Part shown: positions 55,399 through 64,000 of the stretch, piece after piece
Position numbering within the stretch: the stretch's first letter is position 1
Layout: every line of letters begins with the position of its first letter
Assembly: GCF_900010725.2 (NCBI RefSeq)
Contig: NZ_LR734829.1
Location: forward strand, 32,597 to 96,596
Direction of reading: 5' to 3'
Origin: Planktothrix serta PCC 8927
GTDB taxonomy: Bacteria > Cyanobacteriota > Cyanobacteriia > Cyanobacteriales > Microcoleaceae
DNA: 64,000 nt
The notes under the pieces: generated by a model
What the model saw: the letters and a program-made list of their open reading frames with translations, nothing else
Told to the model about the DNA's origin: nothing
The model's database searches: none
Position numbers and translations under genes: made by a program

Positions 55399-55444
55399 CT
55401 CTACTTTTTATTACTTGTTGGTTTCGGAGACTGACAGAAGAGGG
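55314..55444 (+). repeat. Right copy of the inverted insertion-sequence end
   Basis: Matches the reverse complement of 42351-42483 with about nine differences in some 131 bases. It includes the transposase tail, its stop and the outer end GGAGACTGACAGAAGAGGG (55426-55444). Confidence 0.9.
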
Positions 55445-55467
55445 TTATTTTCTAATTTTACTTCTAG

Positions 55468-55486
55468 GAGACTGACAGAAGAGGGG
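55468..55486 (+). repeat. Second, tandem copy of the insertion-sequence end
   Basis: GGAGACTGACAGAAGAGGG recurs 42 bases after 55426-55444 in the same orientation, here followed by GTAA as at the left copy. It may be the true element end, or a scar of a second insertion. Confidence 0.7.
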
Positions 55487-55501
55487 TAATTGTTAAATAT
55501 T

Positions 55502-55530
55502 TTGTATAAAAATCAATTTATTGTTACAAT
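55502..55530 (+). promoter_or_regulatory. Possible promoter of the giant LamG gene
   Basis: TTGTAT (55502-55507) and TACAAT (55525-55530) are spaced by 17 bases. The first is a weak -35, the second a good -10. It would give a leader of about 185 bases before the ATG at 55723. The rest of the gap, 55531-55722, shows no other feature. Confidence 0.35.
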
Positions 55531-55722
55531 CTAACTTTAATCAAAAAATGTTGTAATCTGAAGATTGTGATGAATCGCCCTGTTCATGATATTGCTTTAG
55601 GATGTCGCTGACTCCGAAAGTCAAGCTGAATATCTACGTTGTTTAATAGTATAGCCTGAAAAAATTTGGGGCAGCTTCACAGCTTAACTCTCGTAATTTT
55701 TCATGGAATTGAGAACTTCAAT

Positions 55723-58700
55723 ATGTTAGAAAGCTTCATCAAAACCTACGCACCAGAAAGTCTTGATAAAAACTACAAACACACAGCCATGCTATCTCAT
55801 GGAGGTGTCGTAGTTGCCTTTGCACTAGATTCAAGCCAGCAGTTTTGGTATACCGTATTGGATCTAGAAAATAACGACATTCAAAGTCCACTTGATGTTA
55901 ACTATTGGTTTAAAGAACCCGTCCCGATCAATTTTCCCAAAGAAATTACCCAAGTTGGCTACAGTATAGCGGGGAATCAAACGATACCCGACCCCACAGA
56001 ACAACTGTTAACCGACGGCACCAAAGAAGTTAAACCCGACAAGGACAAAACCCTCGAAGAGCGATTTCTAGCTTCTACCGCACGCCTCACGGCGGATGCT
56101 CCGTTTCAGGTGATGTCCGACGGTCAATTTGTTTATCTGATTCGTCAGGCAATTGAAGGGAACCATCCGCGTAATGTTAAAGTCGGTGACGTGCCGATTG
56201 TGAATCGCACTTTGTTGGTTGATCGCTTTGTGTTTGTCGGTACCGAGTTAAAACCTAAGTTAGAAGTCCGTTACCAACGCAGCCGCCACAAAGATCGTCC
56301 TTTGAATCGTAAAGATAGCCTATCGAGCAAAGATTTAGAAAATCAACCCTTTTATGAACCGACCCAAGAACTGGATATGGTTCGGAACTTAACGGAAGGT
56401 CGTTTCTCAGTGGTGCTGCTGCCAACTGCCATTCCCAATATCAAACGCTGGCAGATTTTCGCCCATAATAGCAGCACTGGATTAATTGATTCCTTCAACA
56501 TTGAGCGCTCCAAAGACGGGTTATTTAATCCTCGTGGCACTCAGTTTTATACCTGTAGTAGCCACCCAGAAGTCTTCGAGTATACTCCAGGTAAATGTCC
56601 AGAATGTTCCAGTGACTTGATTCCGAAAACAACCAAAGAAGGCTTTGCCGAATCCGCTTTAGTGTTCAATGGTACGGATACTTGGGTCGAAACCCGCTTA
56701 AACGATTTGTCAGGTTCAGCCTTAACCATTGAGTATTGGTTCAAGGGACAATCCTTACAGTCTGCCGTCCGACAACAGGATGGGAGCAATTATATTATGG
56801 CGGGTTGGCAGGGGAAACATATTCTCTCTAACGATGGCGGAACTGACAACGGAATTGCAGTTGGACAACTCGCTACAGATGGAAATTGGCATCATATTGC
56901 CATGACCTGGAAACAGGATAGTGAGAATGGGTTTATTAGCTATCTTGACGGCCGAGTTGTGGCTCAAAGAAAGAGTGCCAATACTCCCTTACCCAAAATC
57001 AACGCTCAGGTCTTGCTTGGTGCCTACTATGGCCAAGAATTGACCAACGGTGTAATTGATGAAATCCGCATCTGGAACCGAGCCAGAAGCCGAGGCGAAA
57101 TTAAAGCAGATCTCAACCGTCGGCTAGTCGGCAATGAAGATGGGTTAGTCGCTTACTGGCGCTTGGATGAAGGATGTGGCAATATTGTTCATGATCAAAC
57201 CGATAACGGCTTCCACGGCACAATCCAAGGCACAAGCCTTTGGGTGAACTCTGATGCACCGATTGGGGATAACCCTGGAGTCACCCGCAGCAGCTTTGAA
57301 ATTCATCAACGAACGATTGCCGGAGGATTATCGGCGCTCCTCTATTATCAGCAGGAAAATATTAAAAGCGGCTACAGCAACGAGCCAAAACCCCTCAAGA
57401 AAAGCGCTCGGATGATGCTGGCTGCCCCCACTCGCCAAGCTAGCGAAGATAAAAACTGTATTGCCATCCTGGATTTTGCCGTGTCCCGTGAAGGCAAATT
57501 GGCTCTCATTCCCGATACAGTGGCACTCCCCGTCTTGGGCAACACCGGGGCAGCCTGTTCCATCAACGATGCCCTGGATCGCCGTAGTAGTCTGGAAGTT
57601 GAACTGGGTAACTTGAATCGCAAGATTAATGATTTAACCAACCGCATCGCCCAACTCAATGCACAGATGCTTGCGAACCAAGAAGATTGGGTGAATTTAG
57701 TTGCCTATTTTCTGTTTGACGAAATCAAAACCGAAGGCTCAACCCGAAAAATTTTAGACCGAGCAGGCAACAATCACGGCATCGTCATGGGAGCCTCCTT
57801 AGAGAAAGATCTAACGTTGCCAATTTCGGGCCTAGACATCCTGGAGCGTCCAGCCAACTGTATACGATTTGATGGGGTCGATGATTATATCCAACTCTCC
57901 CAACCTCTCCCTATTTTCTCCAGTTCATTTACCGTTTCGATGTGGCTCAAAGTCCCCCTGAATTCGGATCGGGGTATTTTGCTGGGAGACTATCAAATTC
58001 CCAGTGGCTTGAATATCAACTTTGAAGTGCGCCACGGACTCTTAAGGCTTTACTGGGGCGCGAGTCCAGACTTAGTGGGAACCCGAAATATCCGAGACAA
58101 TCAATGGCACTATATTAGCTTTGTCAGAGATCGGGAAAGCAAGAAGGTTTATACCTATATTGACGGGGTTGTCGATATTAATTATACGGGGGAAATTGGC
58201 AACGCACGGGCTGTAATTCCCCACAGAATCGGTCGTGATAGTCGGCAGGACATCACGAATTTTGAAGGGTTAATGGCAGAACTTTGTATCTGGAAGGTAG
58301 CTCGTACTCCCGATGAAATTCGGGCAGATATGTATCAGCGTCATGGGGACGCAGCCCAAGCCAGTTTACTCAAACAGTTGAGTGAGTGTCAACAGGAACT
58401 CAACGAAACCCAAATCCAACGCGCCCAAAAACTCACAGAGTTAGCGGTAGTTCGTGATGCACAATTCGGCGAAGTCCGAGTGCCGATGGAACTGCTGCAT
58501 ATTGATCGCTTTGGCTTAACGGTGACGGGCGGTTTGCTCAGTTTTGCCTACACCAACAATAGCCCAACTTTGTTTGACAGTGCGATCGGCAAATTAGGTT
58601 TGTATTTTGTTGGGGCTGCCAACGACCAGTTTTTTGCTGCCTATTTTGATACCCTCACCGAGCGTGTTGTTCATCGCTTACCCGCAGAAGTTGGGCAACT

Positions 58701-61700
58701 GATCTTAATTGCTCGAAACACGGATGGAGCAATGGATAGCACAACCATCACCGTTGAAAATGGTAGCACCGATGACACTTGCCAACTGACTTTTAGCAAC
58801 GATGAAATTCAGTTGACCGAAACATGGCCGGATTTGCCACGGAATGTTCAAACCCTCGCGCAAATCTTGAATGGTAATGCCTTGCCTCCAGTCATTGCCC
58901 CAGTCTCCGATTCTCCAACGGATGGTGATGCGCCACCTATCCCCAACACATCCATCTATTATGACTATGCCCAAGTTATTCTGAATCCATCCGACAAGAG
59001 CGCTGCCAAAGGTTCGCTATTCTTTGCAGTGAGTATGGGCAATGCTAGTGGCGTCATTCAAAACACAGAAACCCCGATTAACTTAGGGGAGATGAAAACC
59101 CGTGTTAATGAGTGGGTTGCAGATTCTCAAGGCAATGCCCTCTACTTTGACGGTCAAACAACGTTAGCCAGCAAAACCAGCACCACAGAGCTTGAGCGTT
59201 TCGATGCTCCTAGTAACGTGACAGTCGAAACCTGGGCGAAACCAGAGACTGTGAGTAATAACCAAAGCGTTCGCCTGATTAACCATCATTCACCCCGTTC
59301 GCGCTACTTTTTAGGATTGAAAGGGGTTTCTCCTGGCTCGGCTCTGGTGTTTAATGGTCAAGATACCTCGGTAGAAACGGGCTTGACGGATCTCTCCGGT
59401 TCAGCCTTAACGATTGAATATTGGTTCAAGGGAAAAACCTTACAATCTGCCGTTCGGCAACAGGAAGGAACGAATCTCATTGCGTCGGGCGCGAACTGTA
59501 GTCAACCGATTGAGCCTGCGAATCAAACGAATTGTCTACAATTTGATGGGGTCAATGATTATATCCAACTCTCCAAACCTCTCTCGATTTTCTCCAGTTC
59601 ATTTACCGTTTCTTTATGGCTGAAAGTTCCCCTCAATTCGGATCGGGCTATCTTGCTGGGAGACTATCAAATTCCTAATGGCTTAAATATCAACTTTGAA
59701 GTGCGTGACGGACTTTTAAGGCTCTACTGGGGTGCAAATCCAGACTTGGTAGGAACCCGAAATATCCGAGACAATCAATGGCACTATATTAGCTTTGTCA
59801 GAGATCGGGCAAATAATAAAGTTTACACCTATATTGATGGTGTAATTGACATCAATTATTCAGGCGCGATCGCTGATCGGCAGGCTGTAATTGCTCACCG
59901 AATTGGTCGTGATAGTCGGCAGGATATTACCACTTTTGAGGGTAAAATGGCGGAACTTTCCATCTGGAATGTGGCGCGCACCCAACCCGAAATTCAAGCC
60001 GATATGTATAAACGCTTCACAGGTACGGAGACAAATTTAGTTGCATATTGGCCGTTGAATGCCATTCAAACGGAAGGCTCCGTTCTCAAAGTTGTAGACT
60101 TGGTAAACAATAATTTTGGTACGGTACTCAATGGCGCGATCGCTGTTAAAGATACTCTTCCCACACCGCCGAACCTGAGTAAAGATGCGTTTCATATTCT
60201 TTCCAATGATGGCGGCATCCCGAATAGCCTTGCGGTTAAGCAAAAGGTGATAGATGGACAATGGCATCATGTTGCTATGACTTGGCAGCAGAATACTGTA
60301 AATGGCTTTGTCAGCTACCTAGACGGCGAGATTGTGAGTCAGCGAAATAGCAGCAACACGCCGCTACCCAAAATGAATGCTAAGGTGCTGTTGGGTACTG
60401 CATTTGGCACAACGGAATTTCTTGAAGGTGCTTTGGCTGAAGTCCGGATTTGGAAAGTGGCTCGTACCCCGACTGAGATTAAAAATGATATGCGCCGCCC
60501 CATCCGACGAGCAGAACCGGGCTTAGTCGGCTGTTGGAGCTTAATGAATGGTGATCTGCAAGATTATTCCGGCAACAGCTATCATGGCGTCTTGCGGGGG
60601 AATAGCAGCAGCACCGATTATCCCCTAGAAGCTGCGGTTTTGGTAGCTGGAGTCAATGAACAACTGATCCAGACGGAAAATTATTTCTTTATCCATGAGT
60701 GGACTCATCTGGCAGGTGCGTTCCGCCAATCTTTTGCCCTTCAGTTTGATGGCAAAGACGATCATCTCAATGCTGGCACAGCAGAGGATCTCAACTTAAC
60801 CCAAGATTTAACGATTGAAGCCTTTTTGCGGGTTACGGAGTTAGGTCAGGAACGGGGTATCCTCACAAAAGGACGGCTAGATGATGGGGGAGATCAGAAT
60901 GTTCCCTATTCCTTGTCTGTCGGCCCAAATGGTCAACTGATTTTTGCCTTTGAAAAAACAGACTACACCAAGGAGAAGTGCGAATCGGATCGTTTTCTAG
61001 CTACGGGTCAATTCTATAAAATCGCCGTGACTCGTGCCCAAGGCACGGACAAACAGGAAAATAAAGTCAAAAAAGTGATTGGCGGTCAAGAAATGGAAGT
61101 CACCGAGTCGGTTACGGTGAACCAATGGCAAGAAATTCGCTTTTTCATCAACGGTCAGGCGGCTGGGATGAAGCGATATGAGGATATTACACCCGGAACC
61201 ACTGATCAACCTTTGGAAATTGGTAAAGCTTACCGGGATGGGGGTGTGGCAACGTTCTTCAAAGGAACGATCAGCGAGGTGCGCCTGTGGAATAAAGCTC
61301 GGGGTATCAGTGACTTAGGCAAAGCTCTCAAGGGTTCTGAAAGTGGGCTGGCGGCCTGGTGGCGCTTTGAGGAAAATGCTGGTAATACAGCCTTTGATTC
61401 TAAGGGCAGTAACCACGCCAACCGCATCGGCGCTCGCTGGGTGAAAAACCCTGATCCACAAGGTTCTAGCTTTACCCTCTACATGAATGGGGTTTCCCAA
61501 AAAACGCGAGTTGCTGAGGGTGTACTGAAATGGGGAGATCAGAATTTCACCTTGGGGGGATACCGAGAAAACAACGTTCAGCAACACTTGTTTAAAGGCA
61601 GCTTAGAAGAAACTCGCATCTGGAAAACAACCCGAACCCAAGAGCAAATTCAGGATAATCTGTTCCGGCGCGTGTTGGGCGATCGCAAAGATCTTTTAGC

Positions 61701-63789
61701 TTACTATCAGTTTGATGCAGATGCCGAAGACCGACTGCCGGATTGTTCCGGTCGAGCGAATCACCTCATCGTTACAAACGCAGATTGGCAGATTTCTAAT
61801 GCCCCGGTCAGCTACGAAACGCCCCAAGTTCGCAGTGCCTTGGCAGGAGTCCGAACCACCTTCCAGGGGCAAATTCACAGCCGTCCGGCAATTCAGGAAT
61901 ATGGTGACACCCAATATAACAGCGACAACGAGTTAATCGGGGTGATGAAACGCTGCTATTCCTACATTAAAGATGGCGAATGGCAGTTGATTACGGGCTT
62001 TAAAATTGGCAATATCATTACCGAATGGATCGGTCAAGCTCAGTATGATCCCCAAATTGTGGGATTTATTGAAGGGGCGCCACCTGTACCCAGCGAGAAC
62101 TGTACGATGGATGCTCAGGATGACTATGCTGGTGGCTCGTTGGTGGAAATTGTGGAAGCGGACAACGTGCAGTATACCCTATCTGCCTCCAAAGAAGGCA
62201 CGTTAGATGCGGCGTTCAAAATGGCAGCTAGCGTTGGGGGCGGCACAGGAACTTATACGGTAATTGCGCCGTTTGGGGGAGGCATCGCCCAGGAAGTCAC
62301 GGAAATTGACTTTGAAGCCAAGCTCGAAGGCAGTATGGAAACCAGCAATGGTTGGTCTGGTGAAAGCAGCGTCAGTTCTGGCAAAAACGTCTCCAAGAAC
62401 ACCAAAGTTAAGGCGCTGGGCTGTTGGGAAAGTGATCATCATGTTCTGAACACTGCCATTGGTCAACGCTTTGTCTTCAACAACACGGGGTTTGCCCTGG
62501 TGCAGTCCGACACGGCAGATATTTTTGCCCTGCGGATGGAACATAACAATGTGTTGATTGCCTTCCGGTTTCAACCGAATCCTGATATTCCTAAAGATTG
62601 GAACCTGATTCCGTTCCAGATGAATCCGCGCTATGTCTGCCAAGGCACGTTAGATGGTCGCGTTGGCATGGATGACAATGGCAATGTCTATGATCCCAAC
62701 TACAAAAACGCCCGTGACTACGGGGAATATAGCTACTTTAAACCGAAGGAAGCCTATTCTCTGAAGAATCGGATTCGCCAGGAAGAAGAGGAACTGAAGA
62801 CCTACTATGAAAACTTCAGCACCTCGCCATTAGATGCGGATCGAGCGGGTAAAGGGGCTGCCATTGGAGCGGGTATTGGTGCGATCGCAGGGCCGTTAGG
62901 GGCTGTTGCTGGTGCTGCTGTGGGTGGCTTGATTGGCGGGTTAACAGGCGATAAGCGCTTGCCAGAAAAATTAGCTAAACGTAACCTGGTTAATACCTAC
63001 GTTTGGACGGCAGAGGGTGGCTTCTTTGCCGAAACAACGGAGTTAACGGACTCCATGAGTGAAACCGTTGGCGGTTCCTTCTCGTTGAAGGGTTCTGCTA
63101 CGGGTGGTTTTGGCACGGATATCGAGATCTTTGGTGTGGGTGTGAAGCTGGAGATGGAAGCTGCGATTGGAGGCAGTTTGAACCTCACCAAGAGCAAAAC
63201 CCGAGACTCGGAAAAATCCTTTAGCCTCAATGTTGAGTTGGAAGTACCCGACAACATCCAAAAATATGTCGATAGCAAGCCGATTTATGACCAAAACGGC
63301 AAACCTGTTTTACAAGCGGGTAAAGTGGATGCCTATCGCTTCATGACATTTTATCTGGAGCCGAGTGTGCAGAACTTTGACACGTTTGTCAACAAAGTGG
63401 TTGATCCGATTTGGTTAGAGGAAAGTAAGCATCCTAATGCGGCTGCTATTCGGAATGCTCTTAAGACCCAACAAAAGGCGAAAAAAGATACGGAAAAAAG
63501 CATCCCTTGGCGGGTAATGCACCGTGTCACCTTTGTCAGTCGGGTTCTGCCTGAAATTCCGGTGGATAAAACCCCGCAAACCCCTGAAGAAACCCTCAAA
63601 GCCGCTGATATCGATAGCAACTACGAACTGATTAAGCGCCTGGAACCGTTTGTCAGCGATAAGCTGGATGATTATGTACAGTTTACGGATGCTGTGCGGA
63701 ATGCCATTGATGCCTATATTCCTGAGTTGAAACCTGCTAAGGATTACATTGTGGAATATATGTGTCAGTATTATCAGGTGTTTGATTGA
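55723..63789 (+). CDS. Giant LamG-repeat protein with metal-binding-like motif and glycine zipper
   Basis: I start it at ATG 55723 (2,688 residues); a TTG at 55666 is possible. A beta-rich N-terminal domain is followed by a Cys/His motif at 56548-56628 (YTCSSHPEV...PGKCPECSSDLIP), close to the heavy-metal-binding domain of copper proteins. LamG (concanavalin-like) domains follow: 56.65-57.2, 57.86-58.33, 59.33-60.54 (one domain split by another) and 60.73-61.4 kb, plus partial copies at 59.14 and 61.45. Each ends in the usual EIRIWN-type strand and R-x-x-x-EI helix. Coiled-coil helices lie at 57.6 and 58.35 kb. Downstream come a novel beta region, a glycine zipper (62.86-62.95 kb: AAIGAGIGAIAGPLG) and amphipathic strands (63.05-63.25 kb). 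There is no signal peptide. LamG domains bind sugars or proteins; the C-terminal part could insert in membranes. It looks more GC-rich than its surroundings, suggesting transfer. Function unknown; toxin, adhesin or surface protein are all possible. Confidence 0.9.
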   Translation: MLESFIKTYAPESLDKNYKHTAMLSHGGVVVAFALDSSQQFWYTVLDLENNDIQSPLDVNYWFKEPVPINFPKEITQVGYSIAGNQTIPDPTEQLLTDGTKEVKPDKDKTLEERFLASTARLTADAPFQVMSDGQFVYLIRQAIEGNHPRNVKVGDVPIVNRTLLVDRFVFVGTELKPKLEVRYQRSRHKDRPLNRKDSLSSKDLENQPFYEPTQELDMVRNLTEGRFSVVLLPTAIPNIKRWQIFAHNSSTGLIDSFNIERSKDGLFNPRGTQFYTCSSHPEVFEYTPGKCPECSSDLIPKTTKEGFAESALVFNGTDTWVETRLNDLSGSALTIEYWFKGQSLQSAVRQQDGSNYIMAGWQGKHILSNDGGTDNGIAVGQLATDGNWHHIAMTWKQDSENGFISYLDGRVVAQRKSANTPLPKINAQVLLGAYYGQELTNGVIDEIRIWNRARSRGEIKADLNRRLVGNEDGLVAYWRLDEGCGNIVHDQTDNGFHGTIQGTSLWVNSDAPIGDNPGVTRSSFEIHQRTIAGGLSALLYYQQENIKSGYSNEPKPLKKSARMMLAAPTRQASEDKNCIAILDFAVSREGKLALIPDTVALPVLGNTGAACSINDALDRRSSLEVELGNLNRKINDLTNRIAQLNAQMLANQEDWVNLVAYFLFDEIKTEGSTRKILDRAGNNHGIVMGASLEKDLTLPISGLDILERPANCIRFDGVDDYIQLSQPLPIFSSSFTVSMWLKVPLNSDRGILLGDYQIPSGLNINFEVRHGLLRLYWGASPDLVGTRNIRDNQWHYISFVRDRESKKVYTYIDGVVDINYTGEIGNARAVIPHRIGRDSRQDITNFEGLMAELCIWKVARTPDEIRADMYQRHGDAAQASLLKQLSECQQELNETQIQRAQKLTELAVVRDAQFGEVRVPMELLHIDRFGLTVTGGLLSFAYTNNSPTLFDSAIGKLGLYFVGAANDQFFAAYFDTLTERVVHRLPAEVGQLILIARNTDGAMDSTTITVENGSTDDTCQLTFSNDEIQLTETWPDLPRNVQTLAQILNGNALPPVIAPVSDSPTDGDAPPIPNTSIYYDYAQVILNPSDKSAAKGSLFFAVSMGNASGVIQNTETPINLGEMKTRVNEWVADSQGNALYFDGQTTLASKTSTTELERFDAPSNVTVETWAKPETVSNNQSVRLINHHSPRSRYFLGLKGVSPGSALVFNGQDTSVETGLTDLSGSALTIEYWFKGKTLQSAVRQQEGTNLIASGANCSQPIEPANQTNCLQFDGVNDYIQLSKPLSIFSSSFTVSLWLKVPLNSDRAILLGDYQIPNGLNINFEVRDGLLRLYWGANPDLVGTRNIRDNQWHYISFVRDRANNKVYTYIDGVIDINYSGAIADRQAVIAHRIGRDSRQDITTFEGKMAELSIWNVARTQPEIQADMYKRFTGTETNLVAYWPLNAIQTEGSVLKVVDLVNNNFGTVLNGAIAVKDTLPTPPNLSKDAFHILSNDGGIPNSLAVKQKVIDGQWHHVAMTWQQNTVNGFVSYLDGEIVSQRNSSNTPLPKMNAKVLLGTAFGTTEFLEGALAEVRIWKVARTPTEIKNDMRRPIRRAEPGLVGCWSLMNGDLQDYSGNSYHGVLRGNSSSTDYPLEAAVLVAGVNEQLIQTENYFFIHEWTHLAGAFRQSFALQFDGKDDHLNAGTAEDLNLTQDLTIEAFLRVTELGQERGILTKGRLDDGGDQNVPYSLSVGPNGQLIFAFEKTDYTKEKCESDRFLATGQFYKIAVTRAQGTDKQENKVKKVIGGQEMEVTESVTVNQWQEIRFFINGQAAGMKRYEDITPGTTDQPLEIGKAYRDGGVATFFKGTISEVRLWNKARGISDLGKALKGSESGLAAWWRFEENAGNTAFDSKGSNHANRIGARWVKNPDPQGSSFTLYMNGVSQKTRVAEGVLKWGDQNFTLGGYRENNVQQHLFKGSLEETRIWKTTRTQEQIQDNLFRRVLGDRKDLLAYYQFDADAEDRLPDCSGRANHLIVTNADWQISNAPVSYETPQVRSALAGVRTTFQGQIHSRPAIQEYGDTQYNSDNELIGVMKRCYSYIKDGEWQLITGFKIGNIITEWIGQAQYDPQIVGFIEGAPPVPSENCTMDAQDDYAGGSLVEIVEADNVQYTLSASKEGTLDAAFKMAASVGGGTGTYTVIAPFGGGIAQEVTEIDFEAKLEGSMETSNGWSGESSVSSGKNVSKNTKVKALGCWESDHHVLNTAIGQRFVFNNTGFALVQSDTADIFALRMEHNNVLIAFRFQPNPDIPKDWNLIPFQMNPRYVCQGTLDGRVGMDDNGNVYDPNYKNARDYGEYSYFKPKEAYSLKNRIRQEEEELKTYYENFSTSPLDADRAGKGAAIGAGIGAIAGPLGAVAGAAVGGLIGGLTGDKRLPEKLAKRNLVNTYVWTAEGGFFAETTELTDSMSETVGGSFSLKGSATGGFGTDIEIFGVGVKLEMEAAIGGSLNLTKSKTRDSEKSFSLNVELEVPDNIQKYVDSKPIYDQNGKPVLQAGKVDAYRFMTFYLEPSVQNFDTFVNKVVDPIWLEESKHPNAAAIRNALKTQQKAKKDTEKSIPWRVMHRVTFVSRVLPEIPVDKTPQTPEETLKAADIDSNYELIKRLEPFVSDKLDDYVQFTDAVRNAIDAYIPELKPAKDYIVEYMCQYYQVFD

Positions 63790-63861
63790 TGAAGAGATAG
63801 CAGACAATAGTAAGGCGTTTGAGTAGCAACTGATACTGACCCAAATTGCTGAGTTAGAACC

Positions 63862-63897
63862 AAGAAGGGTTCAAGCATTTTTGCTTAAACCCTTCTT
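63862..63897 (+). terminator. Strong hairpin after the giant LamG gene
   Basis: Arms 63862-63877 and 63882-63897 pair over 16 positions with one mismatch around a TTTT loop. It lies 73 bases after the stop codon. There is only a short T/A tail, so it may act as a terminator or an mRNA-stabilising end. Confidence 0.65.
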
Positions 63898-63944
63898 AAT
63901 TAGGTCTGACCTCTACAGGCAAACTACTATAGCGCTACGCGAAA

Positions 63945-63972
63945 GGGAACAGGGAACAGGGAACAGGGAACA
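63945..63972 (+). repeat. Heptamer tandem repeat (GGGAACA)x4
   Basis: Four exact copies of GGGAACA. Short tandemly repeated heptamers of this type are common between genes in filamentous cyanobacteria. Confidence 0.9.
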
Positions 63973-64000
63973 GTAAGAAGTGAAAGGGTTTCAAGATTTA

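Noticed and set aside
63945..63972. CRISPR-like repeat
   Set aside because: The unit is only seven bases with no spacers; it is a simple tandem heptamer.

Overview
The window is AT-rich DNA from a cyanobacterium, most likely filamentous. It contains the cyanobacterial HIP1 octamer GCGATCGC (for example 751-758, 43088-43095, 54287-54294), Uma2-type and IS630-type genes, and a heptamer short tandem repeat at the right edge. No rRNA, tRNA or CRISPR array was recognised.

Region 1 (1 to about 42.2 kb) is a nonribosomal lipopeptide cluster. Four NRPS genes lie on the minus strand and carry nine adenylation domains. Reading the binding-pocket residues by eye and ordering the proteins by domain logic gives: NRPS C (24864-31310: Thr, Thr), then NRPS A (10197-19286: D-Thr, D-Tyr), then NRPS B (1-10173, cut by the window edge: Thr, D-Gln/Glu-like, Gly), then NRPS D (33725-42205: N-methyl-Thr, Gln, thioesterase). 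Thr-Thr-Thr-Tyr-Thr(Dhb)-Gln-Gly-NMeThr-Gln is the peptide of the hassallidins, antifungal glycolipopeptides of cyanobacteria, as I recall their structure. Accessory genes fit: an MbtH-like protein, a GT32-like glycosyltransferase, a short-chain dehydrogenase, a stand-alone aspartyl/asparaginyl beta-hydroxylase, an ABC_membrane_2 exporter and an MFS permease. A complete GH13 alpha-amylase-family gene sits between two NRPS genes. The fatty-acid activating enzyme and acyl carrier protein expected for lipoinitiation are not in the window. Gene order is not collinear with the inferred peptide.

Region 2 (about 42.35 to 55.5 kb) is a mosaic island bounded by inverted copies, about 130 bp and nearly identical, of the 3' end of one insertion sequence. 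Inside are broken plasmid-mobilisation pieces (relaxase start, primase piece, RecG wedge domain without helicase), a Uma2 gene, and a run of small plasmid- or phage-like genes. These include a Gp157-like coiled-coil protein, a protein ending in a beta-clamp-type motif, and a 63-residue ubiquitin-like protein resembling PRTRC protein C. An IS630 remnant then cuts the run. On the minus strand follows a compact four-gene operon: a HerA/FtsK-type ATPase, two small helical proteins and a membrane protein with probable helical repeats. I do not recognise it as a described system, and it is the best candidate here for something new.

Region 3 (55.5 to 63.8 kb) holds one giant plus-strand gene of about 2,690 codons. 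It encodes repeated LamG domains, one inserted inside another, a heavy-metal-binding-like Cys/His motif, a glycine zipper and a C-terminal region of short alternating strands. It looks more GC-rich than its neighbours and ends at a strong hairpin. A (GGGAACA)4 repeat closes the window.
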